Of a stretch of DNA of 64,000 nucleotides, positions 44,210 to 55,978 are shown piece after piece. The position numbers and the translations under genes are program-made. Below the pieces are notes generated by a model. The model was not told the DNA's origin. It made no database searches and saw nothing but the letters and a program-made list of their open reading frames with translations. The stretch comes from Mytilisepta virgata. Lineage: Eukaryota; Mollusca; Bivalvia; Mytilida; Mytilidae. Location: positions 28,758,593 through 28,822,592 of the forward strand of contig CM051516.1 of the NCBI GenBank assembly GCA_028015205.1, read 5' to 3'. Position 1 is the first letter of the stretch. Every line of letters starts with the position of its first letter.

Positions 44210-45322
44210 CCAGAAGCTTCCAAGAGCCTGTATCGCTCACCTGATTTTTCCATTGCTAAAGGACCTTGAGATTAACATCCATGCCATTGCCATGTTTGGT
44301 TTCATTAATTTTCAAGAAGACGCAATTTGTATGTAATTTCATAGGGTCCTATGTTAAACTAAGTCTTCCTCTGACGGCCATCATGGATAACAGATCAGCA
44401 CAAATGTACCAAAACTTGGTCAAAACGTCTTAAGGAGCATTCATGCTATGTTTCAATCCATTCAGCGGATCTATAGAAGAATATTTTAGTATGTAATTTC
44501 CATAGGGGTCTAACTTAAACTAAGTCCCCCCTGGCAGCCATCTTGGATGACGGATCGGCAACAAATTAATAACATTTGGTCAGCACTTCATAAGGAACAT
44601 TCATGCCATTTTTGGTTTGAATCCACTGAGCGGTTCTCTAGAAGAAGATTTTTGTATGTATATTTCCCATAAGGTTCTATGTTGTGCCAAGTCCTTTGAT
44701 GGCGGCCATCTTGGATGATGGATTGGTATTCAAGTACCAACACTTGATCAGCACCTCATAAGGAAAATTCATGCCATGACTGGTTTCAATCCATTCAGCA
44801 GTTCTCTAGAATGTATGAATTTCCCACAGAGTTCTATGTTAAGCTAAATCTTGAATAATGGATCAGCAACACAGTAGCAATACTTGGCCAGCACCTCATA
44901 AGCAACATGTTTGGTTTCAATCCTTTCAGCGGTTCCCGAGAAGAATATTTTTGTAGGTATTTCCCATAATGTCCTATGTTAAACCAAGTCCCCTGCTGGC
45001 AGCCATGTTGGATGACGGATCAGCACCAAAGTAATAACACTTGGTCAGCACCTTCATAGGAACATAACTAATAAGTTTAGTTTCAATCGTTTTAGTCGTT
45101 CTTCAGAAGAAATTAGAAAACACCATGGAGGCCATGTTTTTTGACACATTGAAACCCAAGTTAAAACACTTGAAAAGGACCTTGTAGGGAATATCTATGC
45201 AAAATCTAGTTTCATTCTGTTCAGTGGTTCTCAAGAAAAAGATGATTTTGTGAAAAAAATTAACGAAGCTGCCGGACGCCTATTGATGGCAAAAGCTCAC
45301 ATGACCCTTGAGTCAGATGAAC
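44210..45322 (-). mobile_element. F1 family element, copy f
   Basis: Left edge in minus reading: a GGCTCTTGGAAGC hairpin, TTCTGG and then TTTT. The right part keeps AAAGCTCACATGACCC; the outer arm is mutated. The core repeats units with TTTCCCATA.GGTTCTATGTT, GGCGGCCATCTTGGATGATG and CAGCACCTCATAAGGAACAT, five to six copies, about 150-190 bp each. Confidence 0.68.
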
Positions 45323-45742
45323 TTGAATAAATGAAAAATTATTTGGCAACCTACCAACCCTATTTTTTTTTCAGGGATGTAACCAGTAACACACATTTTT
45401 TTTCTTGGCCTTACAGGCATTATATGATCCACCCCTGAATAAATATCTGACATTTTGTTATCGCCACACATAATTAGAACATATTAACACATCTGTGACA
45501 CAGGACAAACAAGTTCATTTTAAATATTAATAACTATATATCATCTATTTTACTATCTGTAACAGTAACAGCTGCTCTTTGACCTTGATAAAAATCTCCT
45601 AATTCATTTTTAAATATTTTTTTTCCTTCGATTTAATATTGTCATTTTTATGTGGTATCTTTCAAAGCATCTGGTAGGTACTCTATTCTAAATGAGAATT
45701 TTAAATCTACATTTTTCTTCTTCTTTGGTTTAAACTGTTGCC
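45323..45742. other. Spacer, unremarkable
   Basis: AT-rich; nothing recognised. Confidence 0.35.
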
Positions 45743-45752
45743 GAAAGAGTAG

Positions 45753-46096
45753 ATGATGATGATGGATGAATTATTGCTTAACATCCAGTGGCAACCATTA
45801 AGTGCATAATGTTGATATGATATGAATATGAACCCTGCTTTGTACTAGAGCGACATGCTGAGCTGGATTTTTAAGTGACAGCTCACAAGGTAACACTCAG
45901 TCGGCAGGCAGACATATCAACCCACCAGTATCTATTATACTCAATCTGAGCCGACCTTTTCCCTTACTCCTAAATGCTGTGTGCTTGGCAGAGAAGCAGC
46001 AAATACCAATTTCAATGTCTTTGGTTTTGGGATTGAACCTACAACCTTTCTATACTCAAGGTGAGCATGCTACCATGAAACCACCGGGGCACTTCA
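45753..46096 (-). mobile_element. SINE-3, full-length minus-strand copy
   Basis: Flanked by perfect 10 bp direct repeats GAAAGAGTAG (45743-45752 and 46097-46106). The minus strand shows the head CCGGTGGTTTCATGGTAGCA and box B AGGTTCAATCCC, the AATTGGTATTTGCTGCTTCT body and a (CATC)n tail. 344 bp, closely matching the 350 bp copy at 35353. Confidence 0.88.
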
Positions 46097-46319
46097 GAAA
46101 GAGTAGGAAAACAAAGGATAGTTATAGAAGTTATGTTTTTTAGTAATATTGTATACTGATTATTTTCAGATGAAATTTGAATACAAAACATGTCATCTTG
46201 AGATTATACTAAAATGCTTTATTGATGAGAAACTAGACATTGGTGTACCAGTACATCAAGAACACAAAACACAATTATTATACAACAATGAGTAAAAAAA
46301 ACATAAGTTATACAAATGT

Positions 46320-46589
46320 TTGTTTGTTTAGTTGGGGTTTTATGCTGTTTTCAGCACACTTGGCTATTTCGCAGCGCCAAGTTTTTGTTGGTGGAGGAAG
46401 TAGAAGTACCCAGAGAGAACTACCAACCATTGGTATGAAAATTGGCAATCCTTGTCAATCAAGATCGGAGTCAAACACACACCCCGCCACAGGCGAGATT
46501 CAAATTACCAATCTCAGTGTTGACAAGCTAGTGATCATTATATTAGTCATGACGAACTACCTAGACCACTCGGCCACCGAGGCCTCCAA
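46320..46589 (-). mobile_element. SINE-1, minus-strand copy
   Basis: Flanked by 12 bp direct repeats TTATACAAATGT (46308-46319) and TTATGCAAATGT (46590-46601), one mismatch. Minus strand: GGCCTCGGTGGCCGAGTGG head, AATTTGAATCTCGCCTGTGG box B, GACAAGGATTGCCAATTTTC and a GTTAGGGTT-less tail ending in AACTAAACAAAC. The frame at 46240-46641 is antisense to the SINE and not a gene. Confidence 0.88.
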
Positions 46590-46642
46590 TTATGCAAATG
46601 TCTCTGGTAGAAAAAAATGTATGTATATCAAACATAGTTAAA

Positions 46643-47381
46643 CTAGAAAATGTGTCTATAAGACACAGATGCCCCACCCTAAAAACAATATAGGTTTCTG
46701 AAAATTGAACCTAAACACGAAACTTAACCAAAGTCATTGAAGGATGAAATGTAGGTCATAGTGACCCAAGTGTTGCTGAACTGCGTTGTACTATACAAGA
46801 GGACTGTAGTGGTACAATATCACTGATATATTACTATAGGTTTCTGAGAAATGAACCTAAATGCAAAACTTAACCAAAGTCATTGAAGGATGAAATGTAG
46901 GTCATAGTGACCCAAGTGTGGCTGAACTGCGTTGTACTATACAAGAGGACTGTAGTGGTGAAATATCACTGATATATTACTATAGGTTTCTGAGAAATGA
47001 ACCTAAATGCAAAACTTAACCAAAGTCACTGAAGCATGAAATGTAGGTCATAGCGACCCAACTGTTGCTGAAATGTGTTGTACTATACAAGAGAACTGTA
47101 GTGGTGAAATATCATTGATATATTGCTATAGATTTCTGAGAAATGAACCCAGACGCAAAACTTAACCAAAGTCACTGAAGCATGAAATGTGGGTCAAGGG
47201 TTGCTGAACTGTGTTGTACTATACAAGAGGACTCTAATGGTGAAATATCATGGATATATTACTATATGTTTCTGGGAAATGGAGCTAAACGCAAAACTTA
47301 ACCGAATCGGGACGTACGTATGTACGGACGGACGGACAAGGGTAAATCTATATGTCCCAACCATATTCGTGGCGGGGCATA
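46643..47381 (-). mobile_element. F2 family element, copy b (146 bp core)
   Basis: Right edge reads back TTTTTTATGCCCCGCCACG, partner GGTTGGGACATATAG, then GTCCGTCCGTCCGTACATAC. Five units of a core with GAACCTAAATGCAAAACTTA, at 46691, 46837, 46983, 47129 and 47265: period 146 bp for the first three steps. The left edge is GGTGGGGCATCTGTGTCTTA with TAGACACA (hairpin), TTTTCTAG and then TTT. Best example of the family. Confidence 0.78.
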
Positions 47382-47696
47382 AAAAAACCAATGTATATGA
47401 GAGTCCACTTTCATTTTTGGAAGTCTTTCTTATAGATAGAGAATCTTGCAGAAATTTGCATACTTAATTTCACTGTTTTGAGATCTGGATGATTTAGAAT
47501 ATCCCTTAAATGATCTGCATCCAAAATCAGTATTTCTAAGTTCAATGTATAGAGGACATTTCAAAATGATTATAATACATTTTGTGAAAAATTTTGAAAG
47601 CAGATTGACTGCTGAAACTTTGATGAGCAATGTTCTTAGGATATGATTTTTCAACAAATTCAACATTTAACTTTTCATAAGGACAGCACAAGTAAT

Positions 47697-47977
47697 AAAA
47701 TAACAATCCAAAGATACTAATATTAGATATAGCAAATTTATACAATGATGTATATGACGCATTTCAAGGAGTTACCTCTCATCAGCAGCATTAAAACCGA
47801 AACATTTGGAAGACCAAAATCCAAACTTATTTTAAACACGAAGTACTCAACCAAAAATACCGAAATAGGAAGCCAAATTTCAGCTAAGGAGATCTACCAT
47901 GTGCAATACAAGGAATGAACCCTTAGTATTTCTATTATTTTTGAATTTTGCTAAATACTGGTAATTTCTGTAACAAA
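47697..47977. repeat. Dispersed repeat R-A, copy 2
   Basis: Nearly identical to 37617-37897. The first ~70 bp (AACAATCCAAAGATACTA to CATTTCAAGGAGT) occur again at 48077-48150, about 380 bp on, so the unit may be a tandem of that length. Confidence 0.75.
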
Positions 47978-48076
47978 TCAATGAATAATCATGTCAGCCA
48001 AGTCTGACGACTGGGTTGGCGAATACATTCAGGGACCTAGGATCCACCATGCAGAGGCATCGTCCCAGGAGTTTCA

Positions 48077-48150
48077 AAATAACAATCCAAAGATACTATT
48101 ATTAGATATAGTAAATTTATAATATGCAGTATACGACACATTTCAAGGAG
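48077..48150. repeat. Dispersed repeat R-A, partial copy 3
   Basis: AAATAACAATCCAAAGATAC to ACACATTTCAAGGAGT, the start of R-A only. Confidence 0.65.
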
Positions 48151-48171
48151 TATAAATTCTATGATAACATT

Positions 48172-48330
48172 TTTGTTGCACTAGATGTGCACATTTTGTT
48201 GTTTTATGACTCATCAGTTGTGCTCAAGCCTAAGATGTTAAAATAAAAACAATAATCCAAACATTGAAGAACATTTTAAAAAGTTTTAATGACCAAAAAT
48301 GGTAATGCCAAAAACCATCTACGAACAGAT
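48172..48330. repeat. Dispersed repeat R-B, copy 2
   Basis: Shares TTTATGACTCATCAGTTGTGC, AATAATCCAAACATTGAAGA and CCAAAAACCATCTACG.ACAG with the copy at 21885. It directly follows the R-A block here, which suggests that R-A and R-B may belong to one larger element. Confidence 0.5.
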
Positions 48331-51300
48331 AAGGGTTTCATTTAATTATGATGCTATTATTTTTTTATATGATTCTGTGACACATGTCAAGGTCTTCCTT
48401 TCCAACACAACTATATGCTTACAATTCAAGATTCACGTGACTGTCAATGTGAAGAATTTTTCTACTTTAGAAACACGATATAAATTTATTAATCATTCAT
48501 TGAACTTAATCTGCTATGGGAATGCATTAAATATGCTGTCAAAGTACAGTTTCTGCAAGTTCCCAATCAGCAAACGGAATATATGCCAAATAGGACACGT
48601 CTATACAATAAAACTTGCACCATAAAAGTATAGCCTTTGTGGTTTGAATCATTTTATAAAAAATAGGCAGCTGACTTTCACAACCGATAAAATCCTTTAA
48701 CAGTCTTTAACACCTATTTAACTCTTTACAGATTATCCCCCATCGTAATTCAACTTTACGATGACTTGTTCAAATAAAATATTTTGTTTATGAAACTCGA
48801 AGTGTGTATAGCTTTAAATCATATGAAATCGTTATAAAATAGCAATAATTGAAATAATAGGGAGAATAAATTTCCTGGGAGTTCTATAAACAGTCAGCGA
48901 GTGCACGACGTGTTAAATGCATGTCTGAAAGGCATGTTCTGGGCTGAGATAATTGACAAACTATAAACATGCAAGTGCAGGTTGCAAGAACAATAAACAT
49001 TTTTGTAGGTTTGTGGTTTAAAATATAATCAATACACCCAAACCATTTTTTCCCTGATCTTGTGTCAAGTGTCTGAATGCTTTAGATTTAATTGTTACTG
49101 ATTTTCAATGCATTTTTGTGGCCTAAACCATGGAGAATTTATATCTGATATTTTTTTGCCATGTGCAGATAGGGATTTTGTGGCAAGAGTTTATACCTTA
49201 TGTATCGGCATGTCTATTACATATATTTATTTAAATCAAGACTCCAAAAACTGCAAAGAATTTACAGCCTACCCTTGCTGCCAGACAACTTAGTACTCCC
49301 CCCAACACCATCCAAGCAAAGGCACTCCATACCAAACTGAAGAAAAGCCTATATCTCTGTCTTATTATCTTTGTCTAATAAAAAATATTTTTCCAGGTTG
49401 TGTCAATTATAATTTCTAATTCGTTTAGTTCATTCCGATGGTAATTGCAAACTACACATATGTACATACCACCCGCAATTATAAAATTTAACTAATTAAA
49501 ATGGTACTGTTCTAAATTTATCAAACCCATTAGTTTGTGTATACCTGCAGAAGAAAACATTCTGAAGCTCTTAGGATCCTAATTATGAAATAGTAAATTG
49601 TTATTATATAAATCATAGTTAGCAGATTGAGTTTTTGGCAGATGTCAAGTATATAGTAAAGACAGGTGCTCCTGTTTAGGCCAGAATTACAGAATGTTTG
49701 TGAAATTCCATGCCTTCCTAACATTTCAAGACATTTCCTGACAGCTTAAAAGAAACACCCAGTCCTTTTTCATGTTACTGGTTGAACATTCATAGGCTAG
49801 TCCATCCAATACCTGCCCCCTCTTAGCCATTTCCCTCTCCCTACTTGTGTACTGCACCCACTCCCATGCAGCCATTCTATTTTACAACCTTTGCTGCATC
49901 ATTTTTTCAACCTTATCTGTTTTAAATTTTCCTAGCCACCTTATCCCCTCTCCTGTCTAATATGTAAACAAGTATCAAAAATTTATGAAAACTAACAAAT
50001 CTTTGATTTGAGAAAGACAATCCCTTTAATTTTTTCTTAGCTCCATCTTTAATAGTGTCCAGTGATTGATTCAAGAGTTCTGCCAATGATCCATCAAGAA
50101 AATTATCTGAAATGAATCCTTGAAACAGTAAATTTTATATTCCTGGCCTTGCTCTTGAATTAAATACACCAGAGAATTGCTGTAAATATTCACTTTTTTT
50201 CTCTAAACTACAAACAGAATTTAATCAAGACCAAACTCTTTATCCTGGCTGTAGAGCTGTTAACAGGTTAGTAAAATCTTTTGTTCTCTGATTATACAGC
50301 TGTCTGATAGGACATGGGAAAAAAATTACAGAGTCAAAGTTCAACTATGCAAGGTCACTGCACTTCTATTGTTAACAGATAAAAATGCTCTTGTGTATAT
50401 CAGTTTTAAATACATGAAATACACAGATTTAGCAGTATGCAAAATTGGACAGTCAGTCAGTCATCCCAGTAAAATCTCCCTACATCCAGTAATTAAAACA
50501 TGAATTCCAGACGGAATGTCAAAAAAACATTCTTTCACTATATACTCTTAAATTTGATTAACAAAAATATTAAAAAGTGTTTTGAAGCTTTATTATGAAG
50601 TGGTCAATAGTATTTCTCATTTGGCAGTAGAAATGGGAAGTTAGACCATAATTCACCTTATTTGTCAGAACTGTTGATACTCCACTAAAATATTGGTCCA
50701 GTAAAAGCAGTCATTGACATTGGACAGAATGTCCAATGCATATTTTAGGTATGAGTCTGTGTAGTAAAGTTTTTCATATAGGATACTTTAAAGTAGCCTA
50801 AATGACCAACAACCTTGATCTTTTTCACTGAAAATTCATAACTAAAGATTTCTCATATCTAAAAAGTATTTAATTTTCTATATACAATGCTTCATAGTAC
50901 AACATATTTTATTACATGTAAAATCTTCACACCTTTACTGAAAAACTCCCTTCCCAGAAATACTCGTTTGATTATTTTCAATTTTTTCAGTTATCTCTGT
51001 TATGAAAATAAATTTGACCCCAAACAATCTCAAAGATTTGTAAATGCTAAAATTTTTTTTTAAAAAGTCACTGGTGACACTAAGCCAAGTCGATAGCAAA
51101 AATTAAATACCAAAAGATCAACAGTATAAAATCTTCGAGCGGACATGAGAGTAATCCCAAACATTTATCATATACCGCATAGAATTACAATCCTGACTTC
51201 CGCAGATTAATTATAAGTTGTAACATTGGATAATATCCCGTAATAACAATGGAGGTCCACTTGACACCCTATCAGTTTGCCTTTGTGGGAGAACCCAATA

Positions 51301-53080
51301 TAAACTGTGATAAATGACGTGTCAAGACCTTTCAATGGTGAAGGTAATTTTTTTAGTCCACTTTTCGTCCTTATTATGTGACCCTAATTTAAATAAATGG
51401 TTATTTATCTTAATTTTTCAGAATAGGTCTGACATTTCCACCGATCATTTGATACTTTTAAATGTAATGATACCAGAGGAAAAGAGAAATTGGTTCACAA
51501 CTTTTGATTGTTTCATCAAATTATTGTAATAAATACCCATTCACGGTGTGAAAACACTAATTCACAGGATATCGCCCTAACAATAACTTCTCTATGACAT
51601 TTGAAATGTTGAAAACAGGGATTACAAGATCCACTGTGGAAAATATTGCTGAAACCCATACATAAGATTTTTATAATAAATTGAACCATCATGAACAAAA
51701 ACTTTTCTCAAAAGATATGCTTTAATAACATCAACCAATTAATTGATTAAATTTAATGCTTGATTTACAATTGTTTAAATCTCTTTTGTTGTGTTCATAA
51801 TAGTGCATAGTGCCTTGACCAAACACTTGATGTAAATGAGCATTTAGTATTGTTTTGTATTAGATATACTATGCACACAAAAAAAATCCTCGTACCTGTA
51901 ACCTGATTTTTGCAGAGCACTTTTTTTTTTAATGTAATCTCCATGAATTTGGGGGCAAAATTCAAATTTTCCTTAAATTTTATCATCTAAGCCCCTTTTT
52001 TCCTTTTCCTATTCCTGTGCAGATTAGATTATCTGGGTCTGCAAATGTTTGTGATACAGTAAAATCAACAAGTAGGGTGTCTTATCAATCTGAGTCAGAC
52101 TTAATCTTAACCAAGGCCAATAAGAATTTGCTATTGCTCCTCACTGTCTTTTCCTCTCATGAGAAGCAGCAAATGGCTGCAACCTTAGTAACATACATGT
52201 GTAATAAAATATTTCTGAAAGATCTTTTACATTAATTAAATTGTAAGAGGACATGAATTGTTTTTTTTTATGTCTTGACAGATTTCAGTAAAACTGTTGA
52301 TGGCATGTAAAATTCTACATTCAACTTCAAAGGATTCCAACTGCATTTTGTTGGAATTCTGAAAATCTGGAAAAAAAACATTTAATCAAAGGGTATCTTA
52401 ACATTCTCAGATGGACATTTTAAACTGTGTACTCTAATTGTCTTTAGAGACCTGTTTCGGAATGAGACCTCACTTTTTAAAAACAGAATTGTACATAGAA
52501 ATCTGGGTTCTAAATCTGTAAGAACTTTACAGATTTTTTCTTAAACACACATATCTATTTTACAATTTTTCATTTTGCAAAATTTTATTTCTTTGAGTTA
52601 TCTTCCTTATGCCATAAGTTTTGAATTAGCTAACCTCCTGCTGCAAAACAGATAAATTATCTTTTACATTGATCATTAATTAACCCTGATAGGATAGTAA
52701 CCTCCTGTTGGCAAACCTCTATGCTGCCAATCAAACTGATAAACTGACCATTTACCTGACAATAATCACAGCAGAGCAAAGCACCAGGAAGTCCTTTTAT
52801 TCTTTCCATAACTTAGGGCTATAGCATGATTTACAATAACCAATTTCTATCTGTGCTCTTCTGAAATTTTATTTCTTAAAACAAAATCACTTAGGAAAAC
52901 TTCATTTAGTACCTTCTAGTGTAATCTTCATGTTTTTGAGAAAACAAGAATACTGGAGGATTTGCTTGCTAAAACTTTGTGTCCAAGTTTTATTTACATC
53001 GCTTTGCCTAACTTTCATTACTGTAAGTACCCTCTATAACAACCAGTTTTTGTTAGTCCCTTGAATTATCAAATGACAAG
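48331..53080. other. Long gene-free AT-rich stretch
   Basis: No supported exon. A minus-strand frame without ATG stays open from about 50111 to 49920 after a TTTCAG (starting with the residues NFLDGSLAELLNQSLD), but no donor or homology was found. The other open frames are short and AT-biased. Confidence 0.35.
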
Positions 53081-53267
53081 TATGGGAGCAACCATTTGAT
53101 TTTGGAAAAGGGGGGGGGGGGCTAGGATGAAATATTTGTCCTCTCTATCTTCTTTATGCCAATATTTAGGTCCAGGATTTGTTTTGGCCAAAATCCTGGT
53201 CCTGCCCTTTTATTTCAAATTTCATTCTAGCCCGCCGCCCATAAAAAATCAAATGGTTGCTCCCTAA
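53081..53267. mobile_element. GGGAGCAACC MITE copy
   Basis: Left end GGGAGCAACCATTTGATTTT plus a G run and GCTAGGATGAAAT; right end ATTTCATTCTAGCCC and AAATCAAATGGTTGCTCCCTA: inverted repeats of about 35 bp broken by the G run. No coding sequence. Confidence 0.7.
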
Positions 53268-55654
53268 TTGTACAACAAATTGCCAAATATACATCATATG
53301 TGATTTCAGGCTTTAGCATTGACACTGACACCTTTTTTGTTAAAAAAAATTCTTCAATTTTGGTAAAAGTATGAAACCCCAAAAATTCCTCAAATTCTGT
53401 GTTAAGCCCTTAATAGGGGAAAATCTCAACATTACCATTTTAGACTGATCCCATGTACAATGTTTAATGTACATCTATAAACCACTCCTTGAATACATAT
53501 TCAAGTCAAATAATTTTCAAATAAAACTGTACTGTTAGGTACAGATATGATAATACAAATGAAAAAAATATAATAACTGTTTCTTCAAGACATGTAGGAA
53601 ATCACTAAAAATTTTAATTTTTACTTTTCCTACAAACAACTCCCAAAGGATTCACAAAGTACAGATTTTATTTCTATTAGAATAGATTTGGTTTTACTTT
53701 ATCAAATTTGCATGAATGGCAACCAAAACTGATTTTAAAAGTATATTTTATAGTTTTCCCAATACCCAAGAGCTCAATTGAATGGAAATTTTAACGAATA
53801 AAAATGATAGCATGTGTAGTATATAAATATTTATTAGGAGAATAAATCTATTTACTGAATTTTTATAAACAATGAATCTTGGCAAGGTTGGTGAGAAAGT
53901 GATAAAAATGGCTCCATACTACTAAAGATATATATTAAAAGGTTTTCTATCAATACTCTGTAGAATACAACAAAATAAATGTTTAATGGTATCTTAATTT
54001 ACTGTCTTATCAATTTCTTCAGTTTCCTGGAAGACTGCATGAATTTCTTTTATTTCCCCTATGTTTTTTTTTTACAGATTACTAAAATTTAAGAAGAAAA
54101 AAACCAACTGGATAAAAATAACGACAATATTGCTTTGACGTAAATTATCCCTTTTTAGAAATTTTGGCGAACCAATGGAACATCTGAGTATCTTCCCTAT
54201 AAAAAAACAGGAAAATTGCTGATCCTATCCAGAATTGGTTTGACTAATCCATCAGAAGCTGTCTGAGTGATAGCAAACTAGATTTTCCTTTATCACTGTT
54301 TGGAGCCATATTCACCAAGTTATCTCCCATTTACGGAGTTATCTACTCTTTGGGAAAGTTGTCTTCTAAAGATATCAATGGACAAATTGTCATTTTTCTG
54401 CAAAATAGTTTTCCTTCCTTACAATATCTTCCACACACATCAACGATACCTTCTTGGAAATATTTTCCCACAATTTTTTATATTTGAAAAAAAGGACTTT
54501 CCCAATTTAATATTTTATGAAAAAATTAAAAGCATTTTTTGCCCTTTTTATTTAATACAAGACAATGTCTGTCAGGATACATAACTTATGCATATGGGAG
54601 ACAACTCCAGTATCCACATGTTCTGGGAATATCAGCAAACTTATATCAGAAAACCTAGTGAAAAATTTATTTTCTACCATAAAACCTTATAAATTTCACT
54701 TTCCTGCTACATTCCTTCAAACTGAAATCAGTCATACCATCATTCAATGGCGGAAAACACCACAATATTCAATGGGGAAATTCTCAGTTTTTTATATGAA
54801 GTAACCTGAGATGTACTTTGTACAAGTAGTCAAAGACAATACCTTTTGATAAGATGAATCTTGGACTGAAAAATCATATTGTATTGTATTACAGTAATCC
54901 AAAACTCAGAGAAGAATCTGTCTAACAAAAAAAAAGAGAAAAAATACCTGGACACTTGCCAATCCCCCTCCCTACCCCTAGAATATATGATCCCATGTTG
55001 AATCATACCACTAGAATGATAAAACACTGTTACTTGTACCTTAAACTTTTATTTCAATAACTCATTTGTTAATCACGAAATAAAGCCAAAGTAAAGCTAA
55101 GAAAACATTTGTTTCAAAACATTTGGCACAAATACTTTCATATACATCAGCATATCATGAAATTTATAAAGAACATGCCTTTAGAAAAAGCAAAAAAAAC
55201 AATTATCAACTGTGCATTTCATGAAAATGATGCTGTCAAACAGGCATATTTGAACTTTATCCCTCCAAAAAAACACCCCTCACTGTCTGTTAGACAAATA
55301 CATTGTCTGGAACTCTGGTGAAGTATAGCATCTGGTTTATGTAAGATGCTGTAAGGGAGAGGTATGGCACATCTCTACTTCATTTTTAAAACAAAAGTTG
55401 AAATGTTTACACCAGTGTGATGTATAACATACTATTAATCAGTGAAGTTAATAATGTCTGCCAGATGCAACCTTATAAATTAGGCACTAAGTAAATGTCT
55501 GAATACTTCCTTGCTCAAGATTCTGAGGGCCATGTTTGACCTGTGTATTCTATATGGGACTTCATTCTCAAGTCCTGGATAGTACATAAGATTTTACCTC
55601 ATGCCATGTCAACATAAACAGACAAACCCTTATATCTCTGTAACTGAAATGAAC
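53268..55654. other. Gene-free AT-rich stretch
   Basis: Plus-strand frames at 54300-54804 and 55109-55321 overlap and have no splice context or recognisable domain. No repeat family seen. Confidence 0.35.
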
Positions 55655-55978
55655 AAGGGCACCAAGGTGTAGTGGTTAGCACATTAGACTATAGAGCCAA
55701 CGGTCCCTGGTTCGATTCCCGTTCGGGATGAAAATTTCAGGGATCAATTTGTGACGCCCCATCGACACTATTTGTGAAGATTGTCTCGGTTAACGATGCT
55801 AGTCCATCAGATGGGGACGAAAAATGGTTGTCCCGTGTTAAGGGAGAGAAACACTCTTACCACATTAAAGACTCTTTAACAGTAGGCTACAGGGGCCACT
55901 GTCGCCCCCTCCACGTGGAGAGGAATTAGTATAAGTTGGTATAACTTGTTTCCCAATCCACTATAAATAAATAAGTTT
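55655..55978 (+). mobile_element. SINE-2 copy
   Basis: Head with box A GTGTAGTGGTTAGCACATTA and a canonical box B TGGTTCGATTCCCG; body ATGAAAATTTCAGGGATCAA, CGTGTTAAGGGAGAG and a ~50 bp insert GTAGGCTACAGGGGCCACTG; tail CCACTATAAATAAATAAGTT. It has the best preserved head of the three copies. Confidence 0.85.

Noticed and set aside
46240..46641. 133-codon plus-strand frame
   Set aside because: Almost all of it is antisense to SINE-1 (46320-46589), bounded by its target duplications.
49920..50111. Minus-strand 64-codon frame after TTTCAG
   Set aside because: Protein-like start, but no donor within reach, no homology recognised and AT-biased second half; not enough to call an exon.
54300..54804. 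Two consecutive plus-strand frames
   Set aside because: They overlap in different frames, with no introns, domain or codon pattern to support them.
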